Origin: Dicyema japonicum
Lineage: Eukaryota > Dicyemida > Rhombozoa > Dicyemidae
Reading direction: 5' to 3'
DNA: 64,000 bases
NCBI GenBank assembly: GCA_011109175.1
Contig: RDEW01000023.1
Location: 221,225-285,224 of the forward strand
In this document: in pieces, positions 32,240 to 43,846 of the stretch
How the letters are laid out: each line of letters begins with the position of its first letter
How positions within the stretch are numbered: the first letter of the stretch is position 1
Notes under the pieces: generated by a model
The model's input: the letters and a program-made list of their open reading frames with translations, nothing else
Database searches by the model: none
Told to the model about the DNA's origin: nothing
Translations under genes and position numbers: made by a program

Positions 32240-33885
32240 TGATTAAAGATCTTTCTCGAAACAAAGTCGAAGGCTTTCTGTATATCGATAGACACCTGAG
32301 CCTACCGTGAGTGCGTCTCTGCGTTGAAACCGTCTGTGATGAACTGGGAGACAGACCCCAAATGCGTCGTTGTAGAACGGCCTGATCTGAAGCCATGTTG
32401 AAAATCAGGATATTTTAGAACAGGGGAGATTAACATTAGTAAAAGCTTCTCCACAATTTTGATTAGGCGCAAGTAATGGATACAGTTAAGAAAATGGAAT
32501 CTCTTTTGATTTTCCAGGCTTGAGGATTGGAGTAATCATTGAGTTTTTCCATATGTTTGGTATTGTTTGAGTTTTAAAGAATGGTTGTATAATCTTTATA
32601 ACACAATATGAGTCTGAGGTCCTAGGTGTTTAAGGTGGATAGCTTAGATATCGTCGGGGGCACAGGCTCGGGTTGGTCCTAGAAATTTCCACGTCGTAGG
32701 AAGTGAAGAAAGTAGTATATGTCGTCTGTTGTGGAACAAATCGTTTGATGTGCAGAGAGTGAGGGAAATTATTGTGACTGATCGACACTTAGTATTTATA
32801 AGATTATTTGTAGATACTCTTTAGTGTCTTCCAGAAGGTTCCACATGAGTTCTTGTGGTATAGTCAACCAACAAGCCGACACCACTTGTGTCTGTGTTTA
32901 TCACAGATTAGTTGGGAAATTTTGCCATTTAGAGACCGTATGGACAATATACAGCCATCTGATTGCTTTCCGTTTTTCTTCAAAGCATCCCGTTACTTGA
33001 TAAGATCCAGGATGCCCGAAGATAGTTTCGGATTTAATTTTCTGTAAGAGGATAATGAAAATTCTGTCCGCTTTTCAAATAACTGAAGTTAACATCATGG
33101 CTGCCTTGTCAACAGGGAAGTCTTCCACAACGAGGGCCAATAAAGAATTATCCACATTCGTGCTGAATCCAAATCAATTTGCCTTCGAATAGTTCTTGAA
33201 TTTTGTAGAACATCTTGGCAGATAAATAGATCTTTCGAGTTTCAATACAATTGGGTTATGGTCGCTTGTAAAACCATACCGAACATCCCATGAAAGATAT
33301 CCAACTAGGTAGGGAGAGTATAATGACAAGTCCTGGGAAATTGGGCTATCCCCTCACGGATTAGGGTACTCGTATGGGAATCCGGATTATTGAGAATAGT
33401 TAATTCGTCGAGTATAGATAGGATATTCTCTCCGCGATTGTCGGATGATTGTGTCCAAAGCGAGAGCGGATGTTTTGCATTTAAGTCTCCGCATAGTAGC
33501 AGATTTTTTAGTCCACACAATTTCAATAGGTTAGGGATATAGGAAGTAATACAGGCGGGATATAGAAACTATACAGTGTAAAACATTTAGAAAAAAATTC
33601 AATAGAAATCTGTTTCAGAATAAAATCCCATTCGCTGAGAGAAAATACAAAAGGGGTGACATCCGTAAATTTAAGTCCATCCTTAACGATACTCAATAAT
33701 TCTCCTCCGAGACTTCTTGTTCGGTCCTTGCAAAGTACACAATATCCAGGAAAACCAGGTGTTTGGGATTTTCTAGAGAGCTTCGATTCTTGAATGATGC
33801 CAATGTCCACTCTCAAATGGGATAAGAGGGATCGTAGTTCCAACACTTTATTGCTGGAAGTCAATGACAGAATCAGTGTCTTACA
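32240..33885 (-). mobile_element. Jockey/CR1-like LINE (family E), EEP and RT pieces
   Basis: The 5' part on the minus strand (33523-33880) is an endonuclease: LELRSLLSHLRVDIGIIQES, SRKSQTPGFPGYCVLCKDRT and LGGELLSIVKDGLKF. Then at 33305-33526 come LLLCGDLNAKHPLSLW and ILNNPDSHTST. Near 32240-32400 an RT block follows: GFRSGRSTTTHLGSVSQFI and VSIDIQKAFD. Stops interrupt the middle. It lies head to head with a family B LINE. Confidence 0.75.
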
Positions 33886-33889
33886 ACTA

Positions 33890-35495
33890 CGTACAATCAA
33901 GCAGAAATTCGAGGAGACTAATCTCAATTATCAACGTTTACGCACACAGTGGACGTATCCTAAAAATCCGGAAGAGCTCGACCTGTTCTACGAAGGAAGG
34001 ACATCAACAGACCTCTGTTCATCACACTTATTGTTTATTTCCGGGGACTGGAATGCGAAAGTGGGAACCCGTAGAGGAAATGAAAGCTTCATTGGTCAGC
34101 ACGAAAGAGGAATCAGAAACTTCCCCGGAACCATCTTGGCAGATTTCTGCAAGGCATTTGATCTGTTCCTATGTAATACTGGTTTCCAACATTCTGCACG
34201 GCATAAAACGACATGGACTGGGCAACGATTCTTACCTACCGAAGGCTCTATTAACATTTTCAACCAAAATGACAACATCATCTGCCGAGTCATAGAAAAT
34301 TCACTCCTACGTGACTCGAGGTCCTAAAAAGGTGCAGCTATCGACAGTGATCACAAGATAGTCTCTGCCAAATTCACAACGAGGACTTTGACTGACCTAA
34401 TAAGAAGAGAGCCAAACATAGATGTAAAAAGAAGCTATAAAATGGAACAACAGTGTTACTTTACATCGATAAGAGACAAATATCGATTATGAAAATCCTC
34501 CGAAACCTGGATCCCGGACTTCCTCCAGGAATCACCTGGGCGGAGACAATGAAAGGGATCCCTTCGACACCAAATGGGAGTATCGAAACCTGGTCCCCAG
34601 GACTGTTAAAAAAATTTATACATCCATATGTTCCCGCCCTCATTAAAAAACAAATGGAACTTAGATTACAACTGGAAAATACGTCTGATCCGGAGAGGAA
34701 ACAAATCTTGAATCTAGCAGAGTGTTGCTATCTAACACAAAGCTCAGAGTGCGGGTCGGTAAGACGTTTTCCCGTGAATTTACGTGCAATGTTGGTACTC
34801 CCCAGGGAGATTCCCTCTCGCCCCTGCTATTTGTCATATATCTGAAGGTGGCATTACGAGATCTTCAGAAGTTCTATGATGGCAACATCGTCGAAATTGC
34901 TTATGCGGACGACGTCGACTTTGTGCCAGAAGACAAATCGGCCCTACTTCGACTCCTCGAGGTGGCACCTGCTGAGCTGAACAGATGGTTTTTTGGAATG
35001 AACACCGCAAAAACTGACATTATGGAAATCAGGAGAATGGAAAGCAGATCAAGTGAAACATGGCGAAAAAAAACTTGCCTCTTTACTTGGAGACAGTCAA
35101 GATATTGCCAGAAGGTAGGCCCTCGCTTCGGTAGCGATGAACAAGTTGAAAAAAACGTGGATTGGGAAACGACGATCTTGACATCATTCGTTTGAGACTG
35201 TATGAAACCTTTGTCAAGCCGATCCTAATTTACAATTCATCGACCAGGGGAACGTCCAAAACCGAACAACTTAGACTACTAGACTCTTTCCATCGAAGAC
35301 AACTTAGATCCCTACTAGGACTGAACTGCCCAGCAAAAATAAAAAAGGAACCGCTGTGCAAGAGATGTTGCACGGGTCCACTGAGTCTCAAAATTGCTGA
35401 TTTGCGCTGGAGGCTATTTGGACTTGGGGGCTCCAGCAAACATAGCAATGGAGGATTTGAGGATCCGGAAATAATGTGGATCCGAAAACTGTAAA
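33890..35495 (+). mobile_element. LINE family B, EEP plus RT with intact YADD box
   Basis: EEP part: RRLISIINVYAHSG, LFISGDWNAKVGTRRGNESF, DFCKAFDLFLCNTGFQHSAR and HKTTWTGQRF. RT part: CNVGTPQGDSLSPLLFVIYL (motif B) and IAYADDVDFVPED (motif C, 34722-35195), then the C-terminal FVKPILIYNSSTRGTSK, RRQLRSLLGLNCP and LRWRLFG. The region between EEP and motif B is shortened (motif A not seen) and frames change several times. It is the best family B guide for the degraded copies. Confidence 0.82.
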
Positions 35496-35800
35496 ACGAA
35501 CAAAGGCAAATCGAGAGGAAAATCAAATTCTTAAAGAAGCAAAATTACACCAACCAGATGGAAAACAAGGTTAAAGAGGTCAAGCATCTTCAATTTCATT
35601 TAAAGCATCTTAAAAACAATACTACTAATGCGGAGGAAGAAGCAATCAGAATGGAAAAACAATAGGAAATGCTGCCGAACAGACAGAGTTATTCGCATCG
35701 CAATATGAACAACTGTTCTTCATGAAAAGGGAAAATCGGATCTTTGGCCAGAAGACATCAAACAATAATTATGATAGAACAAAGACTTGAGTTCTAAATT
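35496..35800 (+). other. Coiled-coil-like remnant
   Basis: Three frames in turn give charged, helical text: TVKRTKANREENQILKEAK, NKVKEVKHLQFHLKHLKNN and EQTELFASQYEQL. No GT...AG intron joins them. It may be a broken copy of a BAP29/31-like coiled-coil tail or chance; I cannot name it. Confidence 0.25.
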
Positions 35801-35860
35801 ATTAGAATTAAATAAAAATTATATTTAACTTAATTATAAAATAAATTTACTTTAAATTAT

Positions 35861-36518
35861 ATGTTTGTGTATTCACGTTCTGCGCTATTGGATTTACTTA
35901 GAACATTGTATGATTCTTCTGATAATATAAATAAAGTAGCTCAATGGATTTTATTAAACCATAAAAATAAGGACGACATTATCAAAATTTGGCATGAACA
36001 ATACATAGAAGGTTACATATCTCCTCAATTGTAGTCCCCACAAACCATAAAATAAGTCTGTTATATCTGTGTAGTCAAGTCCTTCAGAGTGGACACAAAC
36101 GGGGAAGGGATTTTTCTGAATCATTTGTACACGTTCTGATAGATATTTTTTCTTCACATCAGTATTTTTTTCTGTAATCCTTCAAAGAGATGATCTCAAA
36201 ATAGTCCACACAATGGAAAATGTCCTCACTTTGTGGAAAAACAAGCTCCTCCTCCCTGAGTCAATTCTGTCCCAATTAAGCTCATATATTAACAAAACTG
36301 ATAATTTCACTTCATTGATATCATTAATGAGAGTAATTGATGGGTCTCAGAATTTGAACGACATTGACCATTTAACAAACTCTACTCTGACTGTTGTCGA
36401 CTACCAACGTGGTATTATCCTCAAATCAATTAATCTGTTACGTGTATATTACTTGGGTTTGTTTTAGGAGATTAAAGCATTCATATCCTTGATTGAGGAC
36501 CAACAACAATCTTCATGA
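35861..36518 (+). CDS. CID-domain protein, RPRD1-like (RNA polymerase II CTD interaction)
   Basis: The CID is a helical domain that binds the phosphorylated tail of RNA polymerase II. Exon 1 (35861-36011) reads YSRSALLDLLRTLYDSSDN, KVAQWILLNHKNKDDIIKIW and HEQYIE, the start of an RPRD1 CID (SLWLIHHRKH...VWHRE). Exon 2 gives ISLLYLCSQVLQSGHKRGRD (compare LTFLYLANDVIQNSKRKGPE). Exon 3 gives VHTMENVLTLWKNKLLLPES (compare LLNIWQERSVY). Introns are 36012-36034 (23 bp), 36162-36187 (26) and 36444-36467 (24), all GT...AG. The protein, about 190 residues, is shorter than human RPRD1A (about 310), ending at 36518 soon after the CID and a short helix. It may act in transcription termination (family knowledge). 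Confidence 0.88.
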
Positions 36519-36714
36519 CTACGCTAATGTGGAGTTTTTTTGTAACATTTTTTTCTTGTAAATTAAGCATACTATCACTACCTTAAACTTTATTTCCTAA
36601 CATTTTAAGAATTATGACAAATTTTTTATGTTCTTGTTCAATTTGATTGAATTTGTGATTATTTTGTTAAATTATTCGGTTCGTTGTGGTTCACGGTTGT
36701 TATGTTGTGATTAT
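36519..36714. other. Short AT-rich spacer
   Basis: No gene or element recognised. It probably contains the CID gene's 3' end and the junction to the family A fragment. Confidence 0.4.
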
Positions 36715-37075
36715 GCCTGTTGTGAGAAAAGCACCTAAAAATAATGTTCCCACTTGAAGGAAAACGTACCAGCCAAGTTTTCTGAGATGTGTTCATCCTG
36801 TCGGCTAGGCAGAACTCGGATGCATGGGATCTCCTGTTATGCTTGTGGAAATTTCTTCCACCTCGAGTGTATCAAGCTATCCCAAGCCACATCGAGCGTG
36901 CTGGAATATGGCACTGCCAGTCATGCCTTGGACTATGCAGGAAGGTTCCCAGTGACGCGCTTCCGAGTTCTGCTATTCAAAGCCAAGGTCACCATCTCCA
37001 TGTTGTCTTACAAAATTTGAGTAACTTTACTTGGCTCTGCATATGGAGATTCAAATCTGCTCAACTTTAGCGATG
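36715..37075 (+). mobile_element. LINE family A 5' end with PHD finger
   Basis: After MPVVRKAP (36715) the sequence carries a PHD finger: MCSSCRLGRTRMHGISCYAC, then GNFFHLECIKLSQA, and in the next frame WHCQSCLGLC. Nearly the same DNA lies at 44838-45080. Two frameshifts occur in 250 bases, and the element breaks off near 37075. Confidence 0.75.
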
Positions 37076-37204
37076 GATCACTCCCATAGTCCTTTAAAAC
37101 TCGTATCTAAATTTATTCACTAAAATACATCATTTCAGAAAATTCATATTCTGATTGATGAACGTTCATTCTTTTGTTTATCCGCTTAAAAATGATAAGG
37201 ACAA

Positions 37205-38640
37205 AACATTAGTTAGCTGCCGCCCTCACTGCGTGGATGTGTTCTCTCTGAATTGCGAGCGAACTTCGCTCAAACAGCCAGCGGCGTTCGCGGAGATCTC
37301 CAGTGCATGAGGTGATCCGGTTTCCAAGACGTATTGTCATCCCGTTCGGTCGTTTCCCGTCACTTCTGCATAACCCGACCGGTTCAAGAATGGCCGAGTA
37401 TCCAGCAGCATCCATAACCTGCTTGACAATTTCATTCAGAGCCTTGTGCCTTGGAGATCTGCCAGCGCTCCTCTTGCAGGCGAGAGGGTGCAGGCCATAG
37501 CAGTCTATCAGAACACCACATCGGCACGGGTGAGGTACATATACTTTCAGTCCCAGCCGAAGAGAGATACCACTTCTAACGCATTCATTATCCAGAAAAG
37601 TGCCCAGAGCTCCATTTGGGATGGCGTTTAGCCAAGCTCCGCTCTCAGGGAAGTCCCCGAAAGCAAACAAGCGCGTTGATGCTGATTGGCCGATTCCAGT
37701 AGGAGTCCAAATGATTTCCGCACAATAAATTATCCAGGTTTCGCTGGCAGTCTTTTGAAGGAGGCAGAGGGAGGTTAGTGGCATTCCAGGCTTCGTGCGT
37801 TATGTCTTGGTCAATTGAGAATTTGGGTAGGGAGTGTAGAATCCTCCTGACCAAAGGTTCGCAGGCCGTGAGTGAAGACAGATGTGCAGGAAGTGAGACG
37901 TCCAAAGTACGACGGATTCCAAGACCCCAAATCTAACTGGAAGTGTAGCTTGCTTCCATGTAGCATCATCGAATTAGACATTAAATATTTGCACAGTCGA
38001 GCTTAGGAACGACAATTCAAAGTGCTCCAATTAGGAATAGTACGGGCTGTCCTGAGTAAATAGGCGATTCTCTGAATGTTAAGACTTCTTTTCATGAGGA
38101 ATAGTGCTGAATGTGACTCAAGAAGCTGTAATCTGTCCACGATTCGCATAGGAGTTGTTTTTTGTCAAGGAGGACATGCTTCATCGCATTCCTAGTGATC
38201 GGGGATCCAAGAAAAATCATTTCGTTTTCAGGGGTCAAAATCCCACCAGGAAACAAGGAGTAAAATTTTGGAAAAATTGAAGAGAAGTCATCGTCAGCAA
38301 GACCACAGTTTGTTTTTCACATTTCGTTGTATTCAATTCAAGACCCACCTGGACAACGCGGGGATGAGTACTTCCAATTCCTGGAAGACAATGTCGGAGG
38401 TACCTCCTAGGACAGCGTCATTGAGGTACCAGATGTTGAGTGGGAATCGAAAGAGCTTCGTAATCCTTTCAATTTTGAGGGAAAATAGTAGTGGTCCGAG
38501 GGGGGTCGCCTTGTTGAACACCTGAAGACGATGGAAGCATGAAATCTCCATGCAATAGAGATGTAGGCTTTCCATATGAATAATTGACCAGTTCAAATAT
38601 ATATGGACATCTTTCTTTGCAGAGACGGACATCTCTCAGG
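37205..38640 (-). mobile_element. LINE family A 3' half, with in-frame deletion
   Basis: Minus strand 38333-38632 holds the RT end: GPLLFSLKIERITKLFRFPL and WYLNDAVLGGTSD, in which the second catalytic Asp is now Asn. Frame 37209-37784 is an open C-terminal domain: SGAWLNAIPNGALGTFLDN, PHPCRCGVLIDCYGLHPLAC, ILEPVGLCRSDGKRPNGMTI and GNRITSCTGDLRERRWLFER. Compared with 62520-63410, about 80 residues carrying VWDVTCTDTF and the region up to LAMETSG are missing without loss of frame. The copy is inactive. Confidence 0.82.
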
Positions 38641-38739
38641 ACATCTTTCTCTGCTTAAAATAGAATTTAGATTTCAGGAAAAATTAAGATCAAAATGATC
38701 TGAATTTAAGTTTTCTAGCAGACTTTATACAATAAATAC

Positions 38740-38970
38740 ATGAAACATCTGAAATATGTTCCTGCTTTCCGTGTTCTCTTAGCGGGGCCTGGACATGCTG
38801 TATGCAGGAATCCTTTGGAAGATTCGCTAGTGTCATCTAGTCAACATCGCCGTGCCTATTTGTTGTCCGGGGTGTCTTCCGAGAGCGGTGCGTGGTTCAA
38901 CGCCGTTCCCAATGGAGTTTTGATTATCTTTCTGGATGATGAATTGAGATCTCATTACGATTGGGATTAA
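38740..38970 (+). mobile_element. LINE family A fragment
   Basis: The 76-residue frame contains RRAYLLSGVSSESGAWFNAV and PNGVLIIFLDDELRS, parallel to RRACLLSGASPESGAWLNAI at 62720-62780. Its upstream DNA (ctgctttccgtgttctctta) also occurs near 45690. Confidence 0.7.
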
Positions 38971-38984
38971 AAGTCTTAGGATAT

Positions 38985-39480
38985 CTGTTTGGAAAATCAG
39001 TGTACATCCAAAAATATCTTTGATGGTTATCGAAAGCTTGAATTGCCAGATGGTCAGATTGCAAATCTATTATATCTTATTGTATCTCGATCTGTGGAAG
39101 CTTTTACATTGAAGAGATCAATATATCGTGTTTGAAAATTGTTGTACATATTTTTAAGATGATATATGTGAACTTGTAAATCTTCTTCCTTAATAATATT
39201 TTGTATTTTCGATAAATTTTGAAATTGTGATAACTCGTTACGTTCGATACATTAAAGCTCAAGTCACAAAAAGCATTTCTTCAATAATTTCACTGCCATT
39301 CCAAAACCTTGCATATGCCATAAGGAGAGAACCGTTATCTGGCAATGTAGTTTCGTCTATCTGTAATGAAAAGTTTGTATTAGCAAGTGTATTAATTGAG
39401 ATTCGATTTCTTGTGCCATATTATCGTCCTTCTGGTAGATCTACTTAACGGAATTGAATATTTCATTTGAATCCACTTGA
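38985..39480 (-). mobile_element. hAT (ZBED/SCAND3-like) transposase remnant
   Basis: The minus strand gives IDETTLPDNGSLLMAYARFW and NGSEIIEEMLF, parallel to the catalytic-domain start (LDESTLPDN...) of ZBED/SCAND3 hAT proteins. In another frame, KIQNIIKEEDLQVHIYHLKN and MYNNFQTRYIDLF follow, as in the middle of such proteins. No ends were identified. Confidence 0.6.
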
Positions 39481-40460
39481 ACTTTAGATATTATTATTTA
39501 TGTAGCAGGCCTAATTAGTGTTTCTCCAATATTATGATAATTCCTCGACTTGACAATAAATTTACATATTTTGTATGATTTGATTAAATAGAATGTGAAA
39601 TTTATTACCTAAATTCTGTTTTCGTCGATTTTCAATATAAACCTTTCAGTCTTTCACTGGAAACGGATGAAGAAGGTAGTATTGGGACGGGTCAAAAATG
39701 CAAATCCAAGAATTTAAAATTTCCACAGTTTTCTTTTAGAATGGCACACAACCGATGTGAAAATTACTGGAACATTGGAAGCAGATAACAGGCATTGCTG
39801 ACAGTTGACTGCTTAGCTGGTTGTTTAGAGGAATAGACTATTACAAATATAGGAATTTCTACAAGTGGATAGTAGAACTTTGTGACCTCATACCATCAAC
39901 CAACGAAATTTATAAACACGTGTCAAATTAAATTTTTTCCATGACCACTGCTAAGCATAAAACAAACTAAGTGATCCCAAAAATTTAATCCATGCTTGGT
40001 ACTATACTCCATCCTTGATCATACACAAGATAGTTGGGGTTGGGTTGTCTCATGATCAGACCCTTCGCATTAGTACTGGGATCACTTTATTTTTATTTTT
40101 TGTAAAAAAATATCATAAAATATCAATTTATTTTAAAAATATATTTTTATAAATAAAAAAGGATAGTAAGTGCTCATATATTATTTGAATAACAATATTA
40201 GGAGAAAATTTTGTATTAAATTACAGACGACTATGATACAATGAAGATATGAATAATAAAGATTAATTTCAACAATGACGTAATAAGACAATCCATTATA
40301 AATAAATATACGCAATTTGAATAAACAGTTATGTCATATCAGGAAATAAACATATCAAGTCATCATAATTTAATTTTCAGTTTATCGTGGAGAAAGTCTT
40401 ATTGGGAAAAGTCCCCATAGTACGTTAAAATACTCATTTCAGGTGAAGGACAGTTTTCCT
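39481..40460. other. Unassigned AT-rich stretch
   Basis: I see no coding segment that I can name. Positions 39640-39900 look like former transposase sequence (WKRMKKVVLGRVKNANPRI-like) but the family is unclear. Near 39965 and 40065 the words aagtgatccca and gggatcact resemble family H LINE 3' ends. Confidence 0.3.
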
Positions 40461-40462
40461 GC

Positions 40463-40745
40463 ATAATCAAACTTGGCTTCACAAAATTTATGACGTCTTC
40501 CATAACCTCCATTCAGAATTCTGTTTTATGGAATCAAACAAACGTGTTGTAAGTTGTCTTTATAATCTCAAGTCCAGTCAAAAAGGACAAACTAAACAAA
40601 ATAAAAATCAAACTTATTGACAGAGACCAGAAAGTAGCACATATTTCGATCGCCACAGCTCAGATTTCCTTTACGGAACCTATAAAGTATCTATTTATGT
40701 AATATTCAGGTTCTTCTCCTACGTCCTTATTCCATACCCAAAATA
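40463..40745 (-). CDS. Unidentified small membrane protein, 3' exons only
   Basis: On the minus strand DVGEEPEYYINRYFI, a 21-bp intron (gttccg...ctgag), AVAIEICATFWSLSISLIFI, LFSLSFLTGLEIIKTTYNT, a 23-bp intron, and ILNGGYGRRHKFCEAKFDYA ending at a TGA form one open frame. One clear membrane helix of about 25 residues is present. Intron sizes match the other host genes here, which argues for a real gene. Upstream exons were not found, and the family is not recognised. It is divergent from the EXOC2-like gene. Confidence 0.45.
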
Positions 40746-40848
40746 CCCAAACAGTGGAGGAAAGTTATTGATGAAAATATGGAAGTCAACCACCCAAAGT
40801 TACAATCTGTCTTTTAAAAGCAAAAAAACACAATCAGACAAATTCAAA

Positions 40849-41439
40849 ATGGGAGGTTCTAAGTCCTTGTATGAATTAGTAATGTATATTCTTATTGTAG
40901 CCAGTTCTGGTCCCCCAAGTCTTCTATATTGAGCCAAAAGTAATTAACCTTCACGAATGCTGTTCAATCAATATTTTTGGGAGGAATTTAGGCATTCATC
41001 CAAACGATGTGACTAACGTTCAGTTTGGAGATAAATCTATTATGGAATATATTACTACAAATCTTCATCTCTTCTAACAGCGATTATTCCAGAATATTCT
41101 GTGGTTTAATGGATTTGTTATTTCAAGTCTACTGGAGACGCAGAAATTATAGTTACAACAAAAAGAGGTGGTAGAGGGACATGTCTTGCCTTAATAAACG
41201 TAATTGACTCTATTGAAAGAACAGAATTAGTAAAGAAAATGGATGATTCCGTAGATATTCCTGAGTCCATGGATGATATGAAATCAAAAATAATAGGTTT
41301 AGGTGTTATTAATAACTCAGATCTAAATTCAAAGCTAAAAGTAGAAAAACGTGCATTTTATGACCTTAAACTAAAATTTGATGAGATCTTAGACCAAATC
41401 ATTCTTATGTGTCCCCAAATATTACAAGTTATGGATTAA
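40849..41439 (+). CDS. EXOC2/Sec5-like protein limited to the TIG domain
   Basis: Sec5 is an exocyst subunit whose N-terminal IPT/TIG fold binds Ral GTPases. After the ATG at 40849 and a 22-bp intron (40879-40900) the text reads VPQVFYIEPKVINLHECCSI, NIFGRNLGIHPNDVTNVQFG, later LLTAIIPEYSV, a 24-bp intron (41104-41127) and GDAEIIVTTKRGGRGT, matching human LLTAEWMSASKIVC and GDIIVTTKSGGRGT. Between VQFGDK and SSSLLTA a 26-bp piece breaks the frame; it is flanked by aaatct repeats and has no GT...AG. After the domain only about 85 residues remain before the stop at 41439, whereas human EXOC2 has 924. It may be a short paralogue, a truncated gene, or the first part of a gene with a distant second half. 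Confidence 0.75.
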
Positions 41440-41654
41440 AGCTTTTTATTTTTGTTTATTCAGTCCTATAAAATGATTAAATTTGATTATTATGTGGTAA
41501 GGGGCAATAAAGACTAGGGGCTATAAAAAACTATATTTGTGTTATTAAATCGATGTCTATTTTTAAATATTCTAATGACATAATAATGCTTTTTACGAAT
41601 AGCCATATTAGCTTCTCCCAGGTAGGCCACGCACTATATTTTTAATATAGACAT

Positions 41655-41778
41655 AATCATAAATAATCGATGAGGGAGAACCAAGGAATGATATTCATTT
41701 CTTTATGCTGGGTGTGAGTCCTTTTGTAGACGATCCGGTTCCGCAGTGAAATGTTCACTGATGGCGTCAATTGTCAAG
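41655..41778 (-). mobile_element. SINE, partial copy
   Basis: Its reverse complement (gacgccatcagtgaacattt, cactgcggaaccggatcgtc, atcattccttggttctccct) matches 12948-13056. The tRNA-like head is absent. It borders the left breakpoint of the tetraspanin duplication by about 50 bases. Confidence 0.85.
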
Positions 41779-41826
41779 CTTTCAATTCATCAAATATATT
41801 AAACTGTAGAAATAAAATTAAAATGA

Positions 41827-43846
41827 GATTATCTCGAAATTATGGATTATTTTAATAAACAAGAAAATACTAAATAATAAGGCCACTAATAATAATGTTA
41901 AACTAATTAATATTCGGTAACTCTATATTGTTTATTATCTCTTTGCTTCACATCCTTCACTTTCCAAATAAAAATAAGGACAATTGACTAAAATTATTTA
42001 AATAATATAACTGTTAACACTGAAACTGATAAAAATGACATTTTAATAGTATATGAATATGAATCTACATACTTCAGTACAACAGATGCACATGTCTAAC
42101 AATATTTTACATAAATACTGAATTGAATGGTTTGCCTGTCTGACAATTCTGATTTTCGCAACAGGAAGGAGTAGTAACGTTGTATATATCAGATTCATTA
42201 TAACCACAACATTTGTACTAAAATTATTAAATTAAACAACTGTTGATTGAAATTTGTCCAATTCGTAACTTAAATCTTCATTATTTACGAGTTCTTTCAA
42301 TCCAATGAAAATATAGTCTGTCAATTTACGTTTGAAGGCAAGTAAATTAATTGTTATTGATAAACTTGCTACCAATAAAATCCCAAGCAAAATACAATAC
42401 TACGATTTGAAAATAATATAACTATTATTCTTGTACAATTATTATTTGTACGAATCCAACAGATTCCAACCCCTGATAAAATTAAGCAGAAGAAAGCAAT
42501 GAAATAAAGCACGACTTGGAACAGTTGAATCACAATACTTACGTTTTTAAGTTCATAGAATTCTTTTAAAAATACAAAATAATACGTAGTGGCAACCATA
42601 GACCCAATTCCAAATATCTTTATTTAATATTATTTAATACCAGAAAAATGGTTACTATTATACTACTTGTTAAATCTACTAAAAACACAGAATAAGCCAT
42701 CTATTAATATTTTAATAATTATTTTATTTACTTTAGGTTAACCAAAATTAATTTTATAAAAACATATATTTTAACAATCAATTTCATCCATCTATTTATA
42801 TAAAAAATAATCAAGAGAAATGATCAAGTATGCACCAGGAGACAACCCTTATTACAAAGATTTTCGATAAGGTATTTGAGACGCATTCCCCCTTGAAACT
42901 TGGTGATGGAATTTTGATTCCTCTGCATAAACCAGGAAGGAGCATTTGACCGATAAAAATCTAAGACCTGTGATATTACTGGGAACATTGAGAAAGATAC
43001 TATCTCTGATAACTATTAGTCGGATATCTTCTGATGTTTATGAATTTTTGTCGCCAGGACACAGTTGAGAAAGGAACGCTCGACCGCAGATGCTGTTTGG
43101 TCCCACAGGTGGATATGTTCCATGTGTTAATGATACAGGAGTGATTTTAAGATTTTGGGAGTGGACATGTTCTGTGCGTTTGACACTGTCAACAGAAAAA
43201 CATTGTGGACGTTGCTGGGAGTTTTCTTGATGAGGATAACACAAGAATTGTCCGTTTCCTATTATCAAACACTGAATTAACTGTACGAATTAAGAACACA
43301 ACATCGAAGCCTTTCGGACAACAGTTGGAATACCTCAGGGGACTCTCTATCTCCGGTTCTATTCGTCGAGTACCTAAAAGCGGCATTGAGAGCTCTTAGA
43401 ACAAAATGTGAAGGATGCATGCCGATAATTATATATGCAGATGACATAGATTTTGTGTCAGAAAATGATTTGGAACTTGGACTTGCTTTAGAGAAAATCC
43501 CTGGAGAATTTAATAATTGGTCTCTTCGAGTTAATCAGGAAAAGACTGAACACATAAGAATCACAAGGGAATTAAAATATATTGATGAAAATTGGAGGAA
43601 AAAAAGGAAATTGGGATCCTTACTTGGTGATAGTGAGGACATGATGTTTAAGAGTTATAGCCACTGCCATGTATAAGAAAATGCAGAAGATATGGAGTCG
43701 ACGAAAACTAATAAAAACAAATGTAAGAATAAGACTATATAACTCATATATAAAGCCGCTGCTTATGTACAACTTGGGTACATGGGGGTCACAGAGTAGA
43801 GCTCAAGAAAATGGATATATTACATCGAAAACAATTAAAATTTAAT
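41827..43846. repeat. Segmental duplication, copy 2 (partner at 2493-4512)
   Basis: See the partner for the pattern of identity. In this copy the LINE part is better preserved: the YADD region reads IIYADDIDFVSENDLELG, and after the shared part the family B element continues normally to 44206. This side therefore looks closer to the original arrangement. Confidence 0.95.
41907..42598 (-). CDS. Tetraspanin (copy 2)
   Basis: Coding sequence and all four mini-introns are identical to copy 1, including the YKCCGYN and PSCC loop cysteines and the final FIWKVK tail. Because no substitution separates the two, both may be functional, one may have been overwritten by gene conversion, or one may be an assembly duplicate. 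The 5' end is unresolved, as in copy 1. Confidence 0.85.

Noticed and set aside
35496-35800. A BAP29/31-type gene
   Set aside because: Helical charged text appears in three frames, but no GT...AG intron of any plausible size joins them. Only a remnant is reported.
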